Assembly: GCA_029946125.1 (NCBI GenBank)
Contig: JAQSDX010000001.1
Location: 1 to 64,000 of the forward strand
Length of the DNA stretch: 64,000 nucleotides
Reading direction: 5' to 3'
DNA from: Candidatus Methylobacter titanis
GTDB lineage: Bacteria; Pseudomonadota; Gammaproteobacteria; Methylococcales; Methylomonadaceae
Part shown: piece by piece, positions 27,550 through 36,923 of the stretch
How the letters are laid out: every line of letters begins with the position of its first letter
Position numbering within the stretch: position 1 is the stretch's first letter
Made by a program: the position numbers and the translations under genes
Notes under the pieces: model-generated
What the model saw: the letters and a program-made list of their open reading frames with translations, nothing else
Told to the model about the DNA's origin: nothing
Database searches by the model: none

Positions 27550-30500
27550 ATGCTTATGCCTTTTTTCCGCCTGATTACTTTATTGTGTCTGGCACTGAGT
27601 TCATCTCCCTTATTGGCCGAGCCCACACCAGCTGCCGAACAAGTCTCTTTACAGCTCAAGTGGTTGCATTCTTTCCAGTTCGCCGGCTACTACGCGGCCA
27701 AGGAAAAAGGTTTTTACGCCGAACAAAATCTGGATGTCACTATCCATGAGCGCATTCCCAAAATCAGTAACATTGAGCAGGTTCTAAAGAATGAATCTCA
27801 ATACGGCGTAGCCGATACCAGCCTATTGGAACAGCGGCTGATCGGCAAACCGGTAGTGATTTTGGCCTCTATTTTCCAGCACAACCCGCTGGTTTATCTT
27901 ACCTTGAAAAAATCCGGCATCGTCAGCCCCTACGAGCTTAAGGGTAAACGCGTCATGGAGGACAGTTTTGACAATGCGCCACTACGAGCCATGCTGTATG
28001 AAACCGGCATTTCTGCCGATGAATTTACCCATTTGGATAATTCCTTCAATCCCGACGACCTGATCACCGGCAAAACCGATGCACTGATTGGCTATCTGAC
28101 CGATCAGGTCGATTACTTCAAACAGAAGGGTATCGAAATCAACATCATCGATCCACGCAACTACGGCGTAGATTTCTTGGGCGACAATCTGTTTACCACG
28201 GAACAGGAAATAAAGCAGCATCCGGACAGAGCTCAGCGCTTCCTGCGCGCCTCGCTCAAAGGCTGGAATTATGCGCTCCATCATCAGGATGAACTGATCC
28301 AGATCATCCTGAGCAAATACAACGCCAATAACCGACTTTCCGCCGAGCACTTGCGTTTTGAGGCAGAAGCAACGGTAAAGATGATTTTACCGGAGACTAT
28401 CCCCATCGGTCACACCGACATCAAGCGTTTTCAACGCATTGCCGATACTTATCGGCAACTGGGCCTGATCCGTTCAATTGATCATCTGGATGGCTTTATT
28501 TACCAACGGATAAAGCCAAACAAGCTTTATTTCACCCCGGCTGAACAGGCTTGGTTACAAGCGCATCCGGTTATTCGCGTCGGCATAGACCGCGATTTTG
28601 CGCCTTACGAATGGCTAGACGCCAAAGGTGATTATGTCGGCCTGAGTGCCGACTATATTGCTTTGGTCGAGCAACGGCTAGGCGTGAAACTTGAGATTGT
28701 GAAAGATAAATCCTGGGCTGAAATCATTGCCATGGCGCAACGCGGCGAGCTGGATATGATCGCCAACGTCAATAAAACGCCCAAACGCGAGCGTTATTTA
28801 ATTTTTACCGAAGCCTATCTACAGACCCCTACCATCATTATCAGCGATAATAATAACGGGTTTATCGGTACGCTGGATCGTCTTGAAGGCAAGCGGGTGG
28901 CGTTGGAAAAAGGCTACTTCATGCAAGAACGGTTAAAACACGATCATCCTAATATACACCTGATTCCCGCAGAAAATGTACACGAGGCATTGTCCCTGGT
29001 CGGCAGCGGCAAGGCGAATGCCTATGTTGGCGACGCCGCTTCGGCCAACTACGCGGTTAAAAGAGACGGCATGCTTAATCTCAGCTTTTCCGGTGATACC
29101 GGTTACAAAAACTGGCACCGAATGGCCGCTACCAAGAGTAATCCTGAACTAATAACCCTACTTGACAAAGCGCTGGCCGACATTCCCTTGTCTGAAAGGG
29201 AAACCATACAGAATCGCTGGATGAGTTTGACCTATGAACCTGGTTTCAAAACCGAAACACTGCTGCTTTATGCGGCGGCGGCTTTATTGCTACTGCTTAT
29301 GATTGTCGGCTGGAATATGCGATTACGACGTGAAATCAGTAAACAAAAACAGGTTGAAGAAGCGCAACGTATGGCTGCCAGCGTTTTTTCCAGTATTCAG
29401 GAAGGCATTATGATTACCGATGCCCGGCGTACTATTATCGATTTGAATCCGGCATTCACCCGCATAACGGGCTATTCGCGGGACGAGGTGCTGGGTAAAA
29501 CGCCAAGCCTGCTCAAATCCGGACTGCACGACGATCGCTACTATGAGGCGATGTGGCAAGCCATCAACCGGCAAGGCTACTGGCGCGGCGAGGTTTGGAA
29601 CCGTAAGAAAGGCGGCGAAATATTCGCAGAAATGCTGACCATTTCTGCGGTTACCGACAAGCAAGGTAAGATAACGCATTACATAGGCACCTCTTCAGAT
29701 ATTTCCGCGCTTAAAGAACAAGCGCGGAAACTGGAGCTTGTTGCTCATTATGACCCGCTGACCGGCGTGCCGAACCGGATTCTATTAGCGGACCGCATGC
29801 ATCTGGCGCTTGCCCAAACCAAACGTGATAATTGCTTAATGGCGGTCGGTTATCTTGACCTGGACGGCTTTAAACCGGTTAACGATACACTGGGGCATGA
29901 AGCGGGCGACCAGCTGCTGATCGAAGTTGCCCGGCGCATTAAAAATGCCCTGCGCGAGGGCGATACCGTTGCCCGTTTAGGCGGCGATGAGTTTGTATTT
30001 TTGTTGCTGGGACTGGAAAAGGTTGAAGATTGCGAGATCACTTTACATCGCCTGCTACAAGTCATTAGTGAGCCTGTTGCGATAGGCAGCCAGACCGTCT
30101 CAGTATCTGCCAGTATTGGTATCAGTATTTTTCCGGGAGACTGCACCGATGCAGTAGCGTCTACCGAAGATAACACCGACCCGGATACGCTGTTACGACA
30201 TGCCGATCAGGCCATGTACAAGGCCAAACTGGAAGGAAAAAATTGCTTTCATATCTATAACCTGGAGTTGGATCGTCAACTTCATGCGCATCGCGAAGCA
30301 CTAAACCGCATTGAACAGGCATTTGAAAACGAAGAATTCGAACTTTTTTTCCAACCCAAAGTCGATATGCAGCAGGGTATCGTGTTTGGTGCAGAAGCCT
30401 TGATACGCTGGCGGCATCCTGAACGCGGTCTGGTCATGCCGGGTGATTTTCTGCCGCTGCTTGAAAATCACATTATTGCAATCAAACTCGATGCCTGGGT

Positions 30501-31098
30501 TATCGACACCGCATTGCAGCACATGGAGCATTGGCAACGTCAGGGATTGCAACTCCAAATCAGTATCAATATCACCGCCAAATCGTTGCAATCGGAAGAT
30601 TTCGTCATGCAACTCTATTACGCATTCGAGCGCTATCCCACTGCCAAACCGGCGCATTTCGAATTGGAAATACTGGAAACCCAAGCGTTAATCGATTTAT
30701 CGCTGACATCCCAGGTTATTAAAGACTGTCAGGCATTGGGCGTACAGTTTGCTTTAGATGATTTTGGCACTGGCTATTCCTCGCTCAGTTACCTCAAACA
30801 TCTGCCTGTGGAGACGCTAAAAATTGACCAGTCTTTTGTCCGCGATATGCTGGAAGACGAGGATGATTTAGCCATCGTACAAGGCGTCATCGGTTTGGCC
30901 GAATCTTTCCGGCGCCAAGTTATCGCCGAGGGTGTGGAATCAATTGAACACGGCATCGCCCTTTTGCAAATGGGCTGCTACCTGGCACAAGGCTACGGCA
31001 TTGCCAAACCTATGCCAGCCTCCGAGCTTGCAGATTGGGTAAAAGAATGGCAAGCGCCAGTGGAATGGAAAAAATCACGTCCATCAGCGTCGGCTTAA
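27550..31098 (+). CDS. membrane c-di-GMP enzyme with two binding-protein sensor domains (NMT1, SBP3, PAS, GGDEF, EAL)
   Basis: A 1182-residue regulator with, in order: a signal peptide ending near LLAEP; an NMT1/THI5-like periplasmic domain (about 30-260, QLKWLHSFQFAGYYAAKEKG); a bacterial family-3 solute-binding domain (about 335-560, IRVGIDRDFAPYEW); one membrane helix (about 573-592); a PAS domain (about 610-715); GGDEF (about 730-905, RLGGDEF intact); and EAL (about 920-1170, FGAEALIRWRHPERG intact). Both catalytic motifs look functional, so it may make or break cyclic di-GMP in answer to small molecules in the periplasm. Ligands are unknown. Confidence 0.93.
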   Translation: MLMPFFRLITLLCLALSSSPLLAEPTPAAEQVSLQLKWLHSFQFAGYYAAKEKGFYAEQNLDVTIHERIPKISNIEQVLKNESQYGVADTSLLEQRLIGKPVVILASIFQHNPLVYLTLKKSGIVSPYELKGKRVMEDSFDNAPLRAMLYETGISADEFTHLDNSFNPDDLITGKTDALIGYLTDQVDYFKQKGIEINIIDPRNYGVDFLGDNLFTTEQEIKQHPDRAQRFLRASLKGWNYALHHQDELIQIILSKYNANNRLSAEHLRFEAEATVKMILPETIPIGHTDIKRFQRIADTYRQLGLIRSIDHLDGFIYQRIKPNKLYFTPAEQAWLQAHPVIRVGIDRDFAPYEWLDAKGDYVGLSADYIALVEQRLGVKLEIVKDKSWAEIIAMAQRGELDMIANVNKTPKRERYLIFTEAYLQTPTIIISDNNNGFIGTLDRLEGKRVALEKGYFMQERLKHDHPNIHLIPAENVHEALSLVGSGKANAYVGDAASANYAVKRDGMLNLSFSGDTGYKNWHRMAATKSNPELITLLDKALADIPLSERETIQNRWMSLTYEPGFKTETLLLYAAAALLLLLMIVGWNMRLRREISKQKQVEEAQRMAASVFSSIQEGIMITDARRTIIDLNPAFTRITGYSRDEVLGKTPSLLKSGLHDDRYYEAMWQAINRQGYWRGEVWNRKKGGEIFAEMLTISAVTDKQGKITHYIGTSSDISALKEQARKLELVAHYDPLTGVPNRILLADRMHLALAQTKRDNCLMAVGYLDLDGFKPVNDTLGHEAGDQLLIEVARRIKNALREGDTVARLGGDEFVFLLLGLEKVEDCEITLHRLLQVISEPVAIGSQTVSVSASIGISIFPGDCTDAVASTEDNTDPDTLLRHADQAMYKAKLEGKNCFHIYNLELDRQLHAHREALNRIEQAFENEEFELFFQPKVDMQQGIVFGAEALIRWRHPERGLVMPGDFLPLLENHIIAIKLDAWVIDTALQHMEHWQRQGLQLQISINITAKSLQSEDFVMQLYYAFERYPTAKPAHFELEILETQALIDLSLTSQVIKDCQALGVQFALDDFGTGYSSLSYLKHLPVETLKIDQSFVRDMLEDEDDLAIVQGVIGLAESFRRQVIAEGVESIEHGIALLQMGCYLAQGYGIAKPMPASELADWVKEWQAPVEWKKSRPSASA

Positions 31099-31217
31099 GG
31101 TGATTGCCAAAATAATGACCCTATCAAAAGAATCGTCCGCGAAAAGCACGAAAAATTGTGCTGGGCGGGGTTTGCACCCCTGCTCGTAACGTTTAACCCC
31201 GACAATTATCAACCGAC

Positions 31218-31838
31218 ATGACCTATACCGAAGACTTTCTCATCCTCGCCAATCAGTTAATCGATGCCGGTCGATTTATCGACAGCAAGGGCTGGGTGCC
31301 CGCAACCAGCGGTAATTTTTCCGCACGCCTGCCTGACGGCACTATTGCCATTACCGTTTCAGGCAAACACAAAGGCCGGTTACAGTTGGACGATATTATG
31401 CTGATCGATAGCGACGCCAACTCTCTGGACGGTAAAAAACCGTCGGCGGAAACGGTGCTGCATACCTCGCTGTATAAACGTTTCCCGGAAATCCAGTCGG
31501 TACTGCACCCGCATTCGATAAATGCCACGCTGTGTTCACGGCTGTTTAACGCCGAAATCGTACTGGAAAATTACGAGCTGTTAAAAGCCCTGGCCGGCAT
31601 TGATACCCACGAAAGCCGGGTTGTTATCCCGATTTTTGCCAACGACCAGAATATCCCCCGTCTGGCCGGGCAAGTGGAACAATACCTCGACCAACACGGG
31701 GCCATTTATGCCTATATCATTGCCGGACACGGGCTTTATACCTGGGGCAGTTCGGTACAGGAAACTTTGCGTCATCTTGAGGCGCTGGAATTTTTATTTG
31801 ATTGTGAATTACGATTGCACGGAGTTAAAAAACTATGA
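31218..31838 (+). CDS. mtnB: methylthioribulose-1-phosphate dehydratase
   Basis: Methionine-salvage enzyme that dehydrates 5-methylthioribulose-1-phosphate to a diketone phosphate. It belongs to the class II aldolase/adducin fold. The 206 residues show the N-terminal GWVPATSGNFSARL phosphate-binding segment, KPSAETVLHTSLYKRFPEI, and the zinc ligands in VLHPHSINATL and later IIAGHGLYTWG. It begins the mtnB-mtnD-mtnC set and overlaps mtnD by 4 bases. About 120 bases with two small hairpins separate it from the c-di-GMP gene. Confidence 0.95.
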   Translation: MTYTEDFLILANQLIDAGRFIDSKGWVPATSGNFSARLPDGTIAITVSGKHKGRLQLDDIMLIDSDANSLDGKKPSAETVLHTSLYKRFPEIQSVLHPHSINATLCSRLFNAEIVLENYELLKALAGIDTHESRVVIPIFANDQNIPRLAGQVEQYLDQHGAIYAYIIAGHGLYTWGSSVQETLRHLEALEFLFDCELRLHGVKKL

Positions 31839-32395
31839 GCGCATTAACCGTTTATCCCGATAACCAGCCGCAGTTGGGCGAAACATTCACCGAGTTTAGC
31901 GCCATCCAAAACCGGCTGAATGGCATAGGCGTACAGTTTGAACGCTGGACGGCTAACGGCGAATTTTCCGCCGATGCCGACCAGGACGCCGTGTTGGCCG
32001 CCTACAGCGATTCCATCGACCGCCTGAAACAGCAATACAGCTTTCAATCCGTTGACGTGATCAGTTTAAACCCGGATCATCCCGACAAAGCCGCGTTCCG
32101 GCAGAAGTTTCTGGCTGAACACATCCATGCCGATTTTGAAGTGCGCTTTTTTATCGAGGGCCGCGGCCTGTTTTACCTGCATGTCGACGATAAAGTCTAT
32201 GCCGTGCTGTGCGAGCAAGGCGATTTGATCAGCGTACCGGCCAACACCACGCACTGGTTCGATATGGGCGAGAATCCCAAATTTAAATGCATCCGCCTGT
32301 TTACCACGCCGGATGGCTGGGTGGCCGACTTTACCGGCAGCGACATCGCCAAATCTTTTCCAACCCTTGATCAATACGTTGCCGGACTGTCATGA
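31835..32395 (+). CDS. mtnD: acireductone dioxygenase
   Basis: Oxidises the acireductone intermediate of methionine salvage to the keto-acid precursor of methionine plus formate (Fe form), or to methylthiopropionate, CO and formate (Ni form). The cupin metal ligands H96, H98 and E102 in EHIHADFEVRF and H140 in NTTHWFD are all present. The 186-residue length is standard. Its start overlaps mtnB and its end overlaps mtnC, each by 4 bases, so the three proteins should be made together. Confidence 0.96.
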   Translation: MSALTVYPDNQPQLGETFTEFSAIQNRLNGIGVQFERWTANGEFSADADQDAVLAAYSDSIDRLKQQYSFQSVDVISLNPDHPDKAAFRQKFLAEHIHADFEVRFFIEGRGLFYLHVDDKVYAVLCEQGDLISVPANTTHWFDMGENPKFKCIRLFTTPDGWVADFTGSDIAKSFPTLDQYVAGLS

Positions 32396-33072
32396 TTAAA
32401 GCCATCGTCACCGATATCGAAGGCACGACCTCGTCGATTTTATTTGTTAAGGATGTGCTGTTTCCGTATGCGCGCGCCAATCTGCCGGGCTTTATCCGCA
32501 GCCATGAAAATGAGCCACAGGTTAAGCCACTGCTGGAAGATGTCTGCAAAGAAGTCGGCTCAGAACTGTCCACCGAGCAAATCATCGCCCAATTGATCCA
32601 ATGGCTAGACGAAGATAAAAAAGTCACGCCGTTAAAGTCCTTGCAAGGCCTGATCTGGGAAGCCGGTTACCGGCAGGGCGATTTCAAAGGCCATCTGTAT
32701 GCCGATGCCGCTGAAAAACTCAAAGAATGGAAAGCTAACGGACTGAATTTATATGTCTATTCTTCCGGGTCGGTCTACGCGCAAAAGCTGCTGTTCGCGC
32801 ATACCGAATATGGCGACTTGACGCCGCTATTTTCCGGCTATTTCGACACCCATATCGGCGGCAAAAAAGAACAACAATCGTATCGCAACATAGCCGCACA
32901 GCTGGCGATACCGGCGAACCAGCTGCTGTTTTTATCGGACATTAAAGAAGAACTGGATGCCGCCAAAGCCGCAGGTTTTGAAACCATCTGGTTGACTCGG
33001 GACAACGCGCCCGACCCGCAAGCCGAACACCGGCAGGTGAACAGTTTTGCTCAAATCAGCTTTGCGACTTAA
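32392..33072 (+). CDS. mtnC: enolase-phosphatase
   Basis: Bifunctional HAD-type enzyme that enolises and then dephosphorylates the diketone made by MtnB, yielding acireductone for MtnD. The 226 residues start with motif I VTDIEGTTSS (D8, E10), then motif II VYSSGSVYAQK and motif IV FLSDIKEELDAAK. This length is typical for bacterial MtnC. It ends the mtnBDC set; mtnA and mtnK or mtnP, needed for earlier steps, are not in this window. Confidence 0.96.
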   Translation: MIKAIVTDIEGTTSSILFVKDVLFPYARANLPGFIRSHENEPQVKPLLEDVCKEVGSELSTEQIIAQLIQWLDEDKKVTPLKSLQGLIWEAGYRQGDFKGHLYADAAEKLKEWKANGLNLYVYSSGSVYAQKLLFAHTEYGDLTPLFSGYFDTHIGGKKEQQSYRNIAAQLAIPANQLLFLSDIKEELDAAKAAGFETIWLTRDNAPDPQAEHRQVNSFAQISFAT

Positions 33073-33195
33073 AAACATATTCATGCTCTTCGTGGTTTAA
33101 AAATAAAACTTGCTCAAGTTATTTCATGCACGTTCCTAACCGCTTACTCCTTTTGATTTGCCAAGCGGCTTGCAGTGACTGAGAGCAATTGCGTC

Positions 33196-33277
33196 GTAGG
33201 AGTGGGCCACGCCTGCAACATTTTTGACAACGACTGAAATTTTTGTCCGCCCTGACGCGGGCATGGCCCGCTCTTAC
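33196..33277. repeat. REP-like inverted repeat between mtnC and murI
   Basis: The arm GTAGGAGTGGGCCACGCC (33196-33213) is matched inversely by 33257-33277, which reads GTAAGAGCGGGCCATGCC on the other strand. A 43-base centre separates them. It lies in the gap between two convergent genes. A short phrase just after it, gtgcttttcgtg at about 33312-33323, recurs near 43200. Confidence 0.65.
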
Positions 33278-33342
33278 AAGTTTTACAGTGAGTCGTTACG
33301 TTTTTTCTTCGTGCTTTTCGTGTCTTCGTGGTGAGAATGCCC

Positions 33343-34149
33343 TTATTCCAAGGTCTGACTTGGCAGAGCGCAAACCTCAACATCCGCCTGCCATAATTGG
33401 GCAATCAGCGGCCGTGCTTTATCGAGTGCACCGCTAGTCCAAAAGCATTCAGTGCCCACTCTCGCCGCATCCGCCAACAAACCCGCCACTTCCAGACGCC
33501 GCTGAAGTTGCCGCGCAACAGCGGCGGCGGAATCTATCACGGCCACCCCAGCCCCCGCTATTTCCTGTATCAATGGTGTCAAGAACGGATAATGCGTACA
33601 GCCCAGCACTATCGTGTCGGCCTTCTGTTCCAGCAATGGCAGCACATAACGCTCCAGCAACAGCCGCGTCTTATCGCCGAACAAATCGCCCGCTTCCACC
33701 TGCTCAACCAGCCCGGGACAGGCCTGACCTAGTATCTCCACATTAGTGCCGTGTCGTGCAAACAACCGCACAAAATTATCGCTAGCCAAGGTTCGGCTGG
33801 TCGCCAGAACGCCGATTACCCCTGATTGGGTGTTCGCCGTCGCCGGTTTTACCGCAGGTTCCATCGCAATAATCGGCACAGCGAATCTTGAACGCAACGT
33901 TGTGACCGCCGCGCCGGTTGCCGTGTTGCAGGCAACGACGATGGCTTTGACGTTTTGGCTCACTAAAAACCCGCTAAGCGCAATCGACCGATCTTCGATA
34001 AATTGCTGGGATTTATCGCCATAAGGCGCATGGGCCGAATCGGCTACATACAATAGATGTTCGCCCGGCAGCGCTCTGCGAATCGCTTGTAGAACGGATA
34101 ATCCGCCAACACCTGAATCGAAAACACCAATGGGATTTGCGGCATTCAT
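33343..34149 (-). CDS. murI: glutamate racemase
   Basis: Interconverts L- and D-glutamate, supplying D-glutamate for peptidoglycan. The 268 residues contain the substrate loop GVFDSGVGGLSVL and both catalytic cysteines, C74 in VACNTATGAAV and C184 in VLGCTHYPFL. Length is typical. The gene is alone: convergent with mtnC on one side and separated by about 100 bases from the next minus-strand gene. Confidence 0.96.
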   Translation of the reverse strand: MNAANPIGVFDSGVGGLSVLQAIRRALPGEHLLYVADSAHAPYGDKSQQFIEDRSIALSGFLVSQNVKAIVVACNTATGAAVTTLRSRFAVPIIAMEPAVKPATANTQSGVIGVLATSRTLASDNFVRLFARHGTNVEILGQACPGLVEQVEAGDLFGDKTRLLLERYVLPLLEQKADTIVLGCTHYPFLTPLIQEIAGAGVAVIDSAAAVARQLQRRLEVAGLLADAARVGTECFWTSGALDKARPLIAQLWQADVEVCALPSQTLE

Positions 34150-34248
34150 TTTTTGAAACCTTTATTTGTCAACTCAGGACACTAATTTTAAGATGGAAGA
34201 TAACAAAAGGTTATCCCTGATAGGCTTTACTATGAGTCAGTGCTTTAT

Positions 34249-34497
34249 TCAACTGATAATCAGCAAAGCCAAATAAGGCACCAGATTAAACATCAGTATG
34301 CCCATTTTATATAAAGCCATGCCCGCATAATGAATGGAATCGAAGCGCTCAACCGACAACGTAAACCACCGGCTGTGAAGCCTGTACGCCCAGTCATGCG
34401 CAAACATGATAAAGAAAAACCAGTAACACACGAAGCCAAAATTGATCAGGGTGGCCCACCCTAAAAATCCACGCAGCATTTCTATTGTCATCATCAA
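34249..34497 (-). CDS. small membrane protein (DUF6868-like)
   Basis: An 82-residue protein with two hydrophobic helices (about 8-32 and 60-80) and a hydrophilic middle (HSRWFTLSVERFDSIHYAG). The pattern GFLGWATLIN at the start and FNLVPYLALLI at the end fits the DUF6868 family of unknown function. AGGAGG lies just ahead of the start, a strong ribosome-binding site. It stands alone between murI and a divergent lipoprotein gene. Confidence 0.75.
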   Translation of the reverse strand: MMMTIEMLRGFLGWATLINFGFVCYWFFFIMFAHDWAYRLHSRWFTLSVERFDSIHYAGMALYKMGILMFNLVPYLALLIIS

Positions 34498-34650
34498 TCC
34501 TCCTTTGCCATCAAGGTCTAACGCTCACGATTACACAGGACTTAAACACTACGGCATTAAAATTGACTGCACAAGGCATAGGACTACCTATATACCACAA
34601 TATTTTTGATATATTTATTTATAGCTGTCATACTGGCTTCCGATCCATCA

Positions 34651-34672
34651 AGGACTTTACGTCCTCTTTTTT
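34651..34672 (+). terminator. small terminator-like hairpin ahead of the lipoprotein gene
   Basis: AGGAC and GTCCT pair around a 5-base loop and are followed by CTTTTTT. A second hairpin, TGCCACT with AGTGGCA, follows at about 34672-34697. Both lie in the probable leader of the 39-residue lipoprotein, so they could form an attenuator. The first stem is short, so the call is weak. Confidence 0.35.
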
Positions 34673-34727
34673 GCCACTGCTTTATAAAAAGTGGCAGTAT
34701 TTCCATTATCATAATCAGAGAAATCCT

Positions 34728-34847
34728 ATGAAAAAAATCAGCCATTTTTTGTTGTTAATTATTGCTGTATCGGCCATTGCTGCATGTGACTCAGGTGTAG
34801 GCCCAAGCAGACCAGCTACAGATACAAACGTCGAAGCTGAAAAATAA
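34728..34847 (+). CDS. 39-residue lipoprotein (LptM/entericidin-sized)
   Basis: A short lipoprotein precursor: Lys-rich start, hydrophobic stretch (FLLLIIAVSAIAA) and a lipobox with Cys at residue 20 (AIAAC followed by DS). About 20 residues remain after lipidation, ending in VEAEK. Asp after the Cys would favour the inner membrane under the enterobacterial sorting rule. It is too short for a family call. The longer open frame that extends upstream to 34485 lacks a signal, so the ATG at 34728 is preferred. Confidence 0.65.
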   Translation: MKKISHFLLLIIAVSAIAACDSGVGPSRPATDTNVEAEK

Positions 34848-35066
34848 GCATTTTCTAGCAAGAATAAAATTGCCGTACGGTTTAATTGTCTATTAACGAG
34901 ATTTTTTTAAATTTTAACCTTGCTTAGGCGCGTTGGTTTGCTCTATTAATCCGACAGCCTACTACGAAAATGCTGCAAAAGTTGGTTCCATTCATGACTC
35001 GACAAGGCTCGCCTGAGCTTAGTCGAAGGATTCACCATGAAAGGAATCAACATCTTACCGTTCGAC

Positions 35067-35867
35067 CTACAAAGCAAACAACTCCCTCATCTTCTGCCCA
35101 GGGCTTTCCGCCCGCATAAACACTTCGCCGACCAGGAAAGCATAGATGTCATTATCCAGCATCAGCTGCACGTCTTCGTGAGTATGAATGCCGCTTTCGG
35201 TGATGATTAACCGGTCTTCCGGGATATCGGCTTTTAAAGCCAGCGTGGTCTGTAATGACGTTTCAAAAGTACGCAGGTTGCGGTTGTTGATGCCGATCAG
35301 CTTGGTGTCCAGCGTTAATGCTCTTTGCAGTTCTTCCGCATTGTGAACTTCCACCAACACATCCATGCCCAGTTTGCTTGCGGCGTCCGACAGCTCGTGC
35401 ATTTGGCTGTCTTCCAATGCGGCGACGATCAGCAAGATGCAGTCGGCGCCCAAGGCGCGGGCTTCATAGATTTGATAGGGATCGATCATGAAATCTTTTC
35501 GGAGCACCGGCAACGGGCAGCGCTCTCTGACCATTTGCAGATAGACTTCAGAACCCTGAAAAAACTCCTTATCGGTTAATACCGACAAACAGGTCGCGCC
35601 GTTCATCGCGTAATCCTGCCCAATCGAGATCGGATTAAAATCCGCCCTGATCACGCCTTTGCTGGGCGAGGCTTTTTTGATTTCCGCAATGATGGCCGGT
35701 TTTTTTGCCAATACCTTGCTGTGCAGCGCGTTATAAAATCCGCGCGGACTTTCTACGCCTCCGGCAATTTCTTCCAGATTGGCGATGGTCATGCCTGTTC
35801 TGCGTCGGGCTACCTCTTCGGCTTTTTTATCGAGGATTTTTTTTAAAATATCTGGAGTATCGGTCAT
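35067..35867 (-). CDS. trpC: indole-3-glycerol-phosphate synthase
   Basis: Closes the indole ring in tryptophan synthesis, turning carboxyphenylamino-deoxyribulose phosphate into indole-3-glycerol phosphate. The 266-residue TIM barrel shows [13 protein letters not shown] (catalytic Lys), [23 protein letters not shown] and [10 protein letters not shown], followed by ITESGIHT, all diagnostic. It is a stand-alone TrpC without a fused TrpF domain. It follows trpD after 14 bases. Confidence 0.97.
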   Translation of the reverse strand: MTDTPDILKKILDKKAEEVARRRTGMTIANLEEIAGGVESPRGFYNALHSKVLAKKPAIIAEIKKASPSKGVIRADFNPISIGQDYAMNGATCLSVLTDKEFFQGSEVYLQMVRERCPLPVLRKDFMIDPYQIYEARALGADCILLIVAALEDSQMHELSDAASKLGMDVLVEVHNAEELQRALTLDTKLIGINNRNLRTFETSLQTTLALKADIPEDRLIITESGIHTHEDVQLMLDNDIYAFLVGEVFMRAESPGQKMRELFAL

Positions 35868-35881
35868 GGTCTCTGGTCGTT

Positions 35882-36898
35882 TTATGAAGTTTTTGAGTAG
35901 GCGATCAACGCCTCGAATTTGGCTTTGGCCGCACCGCTGGCGATAAGCTCTTGGGCTTTTTCTATACCCGCGCTTAAGGAATCGGTGATATTGGCCGCGT
36001 AAATTGCCGCCCCGGCATTGAGCGCCACGATGTCCCTGGTCGCTCCGGCTTTATTGTCCAGCACCGATTTTACCATCACCAGACTGGAGGCTGCACCATC
36101 AACGGCCAATTCGGCCAGACTGGCACGATTGAAACCGAACTGTTCCGGTGTAACTGTGTAGCGAGTGACGACTCCGTCTTTAAGCTCGGCAATGGTTGAC
36201 GGCGAGGCGATGCTGATTTCATCCAAGCCATCATCGGCATTGACCACCAGCACATGCCGGCTGCCGAGTTTTTTTAACACCTGCGCCAGCGGCTCTACCC
36301 AGTGTCGATCAAATACGCCGATCAGCTGGTTCGGTGCTCCGGCGGGATTGGATAACGGGCCTAAGAGATTGAACAGGGTTCTGACGCCCATTTCTTTACG
36401 GGCATTGCTGGTATGCTTCATTGCGCCGTGATGTTTAGGCGCAAATAAAAAGCCCACGCCGATTTCATTGACGCAATGCGCGACTTGCTCGGCGGTTAAA
36501 TCCAGATTAACGCCAGCGGCTTCCAGTACGTCGGCGCTGCCGCAACTGCTGGACACGGAACGGTTGCCGTGTTTGGCAACCTGCCCGCCAGCTGCGGCGA
36601 CGACAAAGGCGCAGGTGGTGGAGATGTTAAAGGTATTGGCGCCATCGCCGCCGGTGCCGCAGGTGTCGATGACATGCTCGCCGGTTACCTTTACTTTTCC
36701 GGCCAATTCGCGCATCACTTCGGCAGCAGCGGCAATTTCGTCGATGGTTTCGCCTTTACAGCGCAGCGCGATTAAGAAGCCGCCGATTTGCGCATCGGTC
36801 GCATTGCCGCTCATGATTTGCCGCATCACCTCGCGCATTTGCTCGGAGCTAAGGTTTTGTTTGTTCAGCAGGGCTTGCAAGGCTTGTTGTATGTGCAT
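35882..36898 (-). CDS. trpD: anthranilate phosphoribosyltransferase
   Basis: Adds phosphoribose from PRPP to anthranilate, the second step of tryptophan synthesis. The 338 residues contain the PRPP-binding loop [17 protein letters not shown] (about 79-95), [18 protein letters not shown], and the anthranilate-side motif [13 protein letters not shown]. Its length is standard. It is coupled to trpC downstream and follows mpl after 25 bases. trpE and trpG are not nearby, at least within this window. Confidence 0.97.
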   Translation of the reverse strand: MHIQQALQALLNKQNLSSEQMREVMRQIMSGNATDAQIGGFLIALRCKGETIDEIAAAAEVMRELAGKVKVTGEHVIDTCGTGGDGANTFNISTTCAFVVAAAGGQVAKHGNRSVSSSCGSADVLEAAGVNLDLTAEQVAHCVNEIGVGFLFAPKHHGAMKHTSNARKEMGVRTLFNLLGPLSNPAGAPNQLIGVFDRHWVEPLAQVLKKLGSRHVLVVNADDGLDEISIASPSTIAELKDGVVTRYTVTPEQFGFNRASLAELAVDGAASSLVMVKSVLDNKAGATRDIVALNAGAAIYAANITDSLSAGIEKAQELIASGAAKAKFEALIAYSKTS

Positions 36899-36923
36899 TC
36901 GGATTTAGGCCTTTTATTTATGT

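Noticed and set aside
31099-31217. Two small hairpins ahead of mtnB as a possible S-adenosylmethionine-type riboswitch
   Set aside because: The stems are short and do not form the junction or conserved core of any riboswitch I know.
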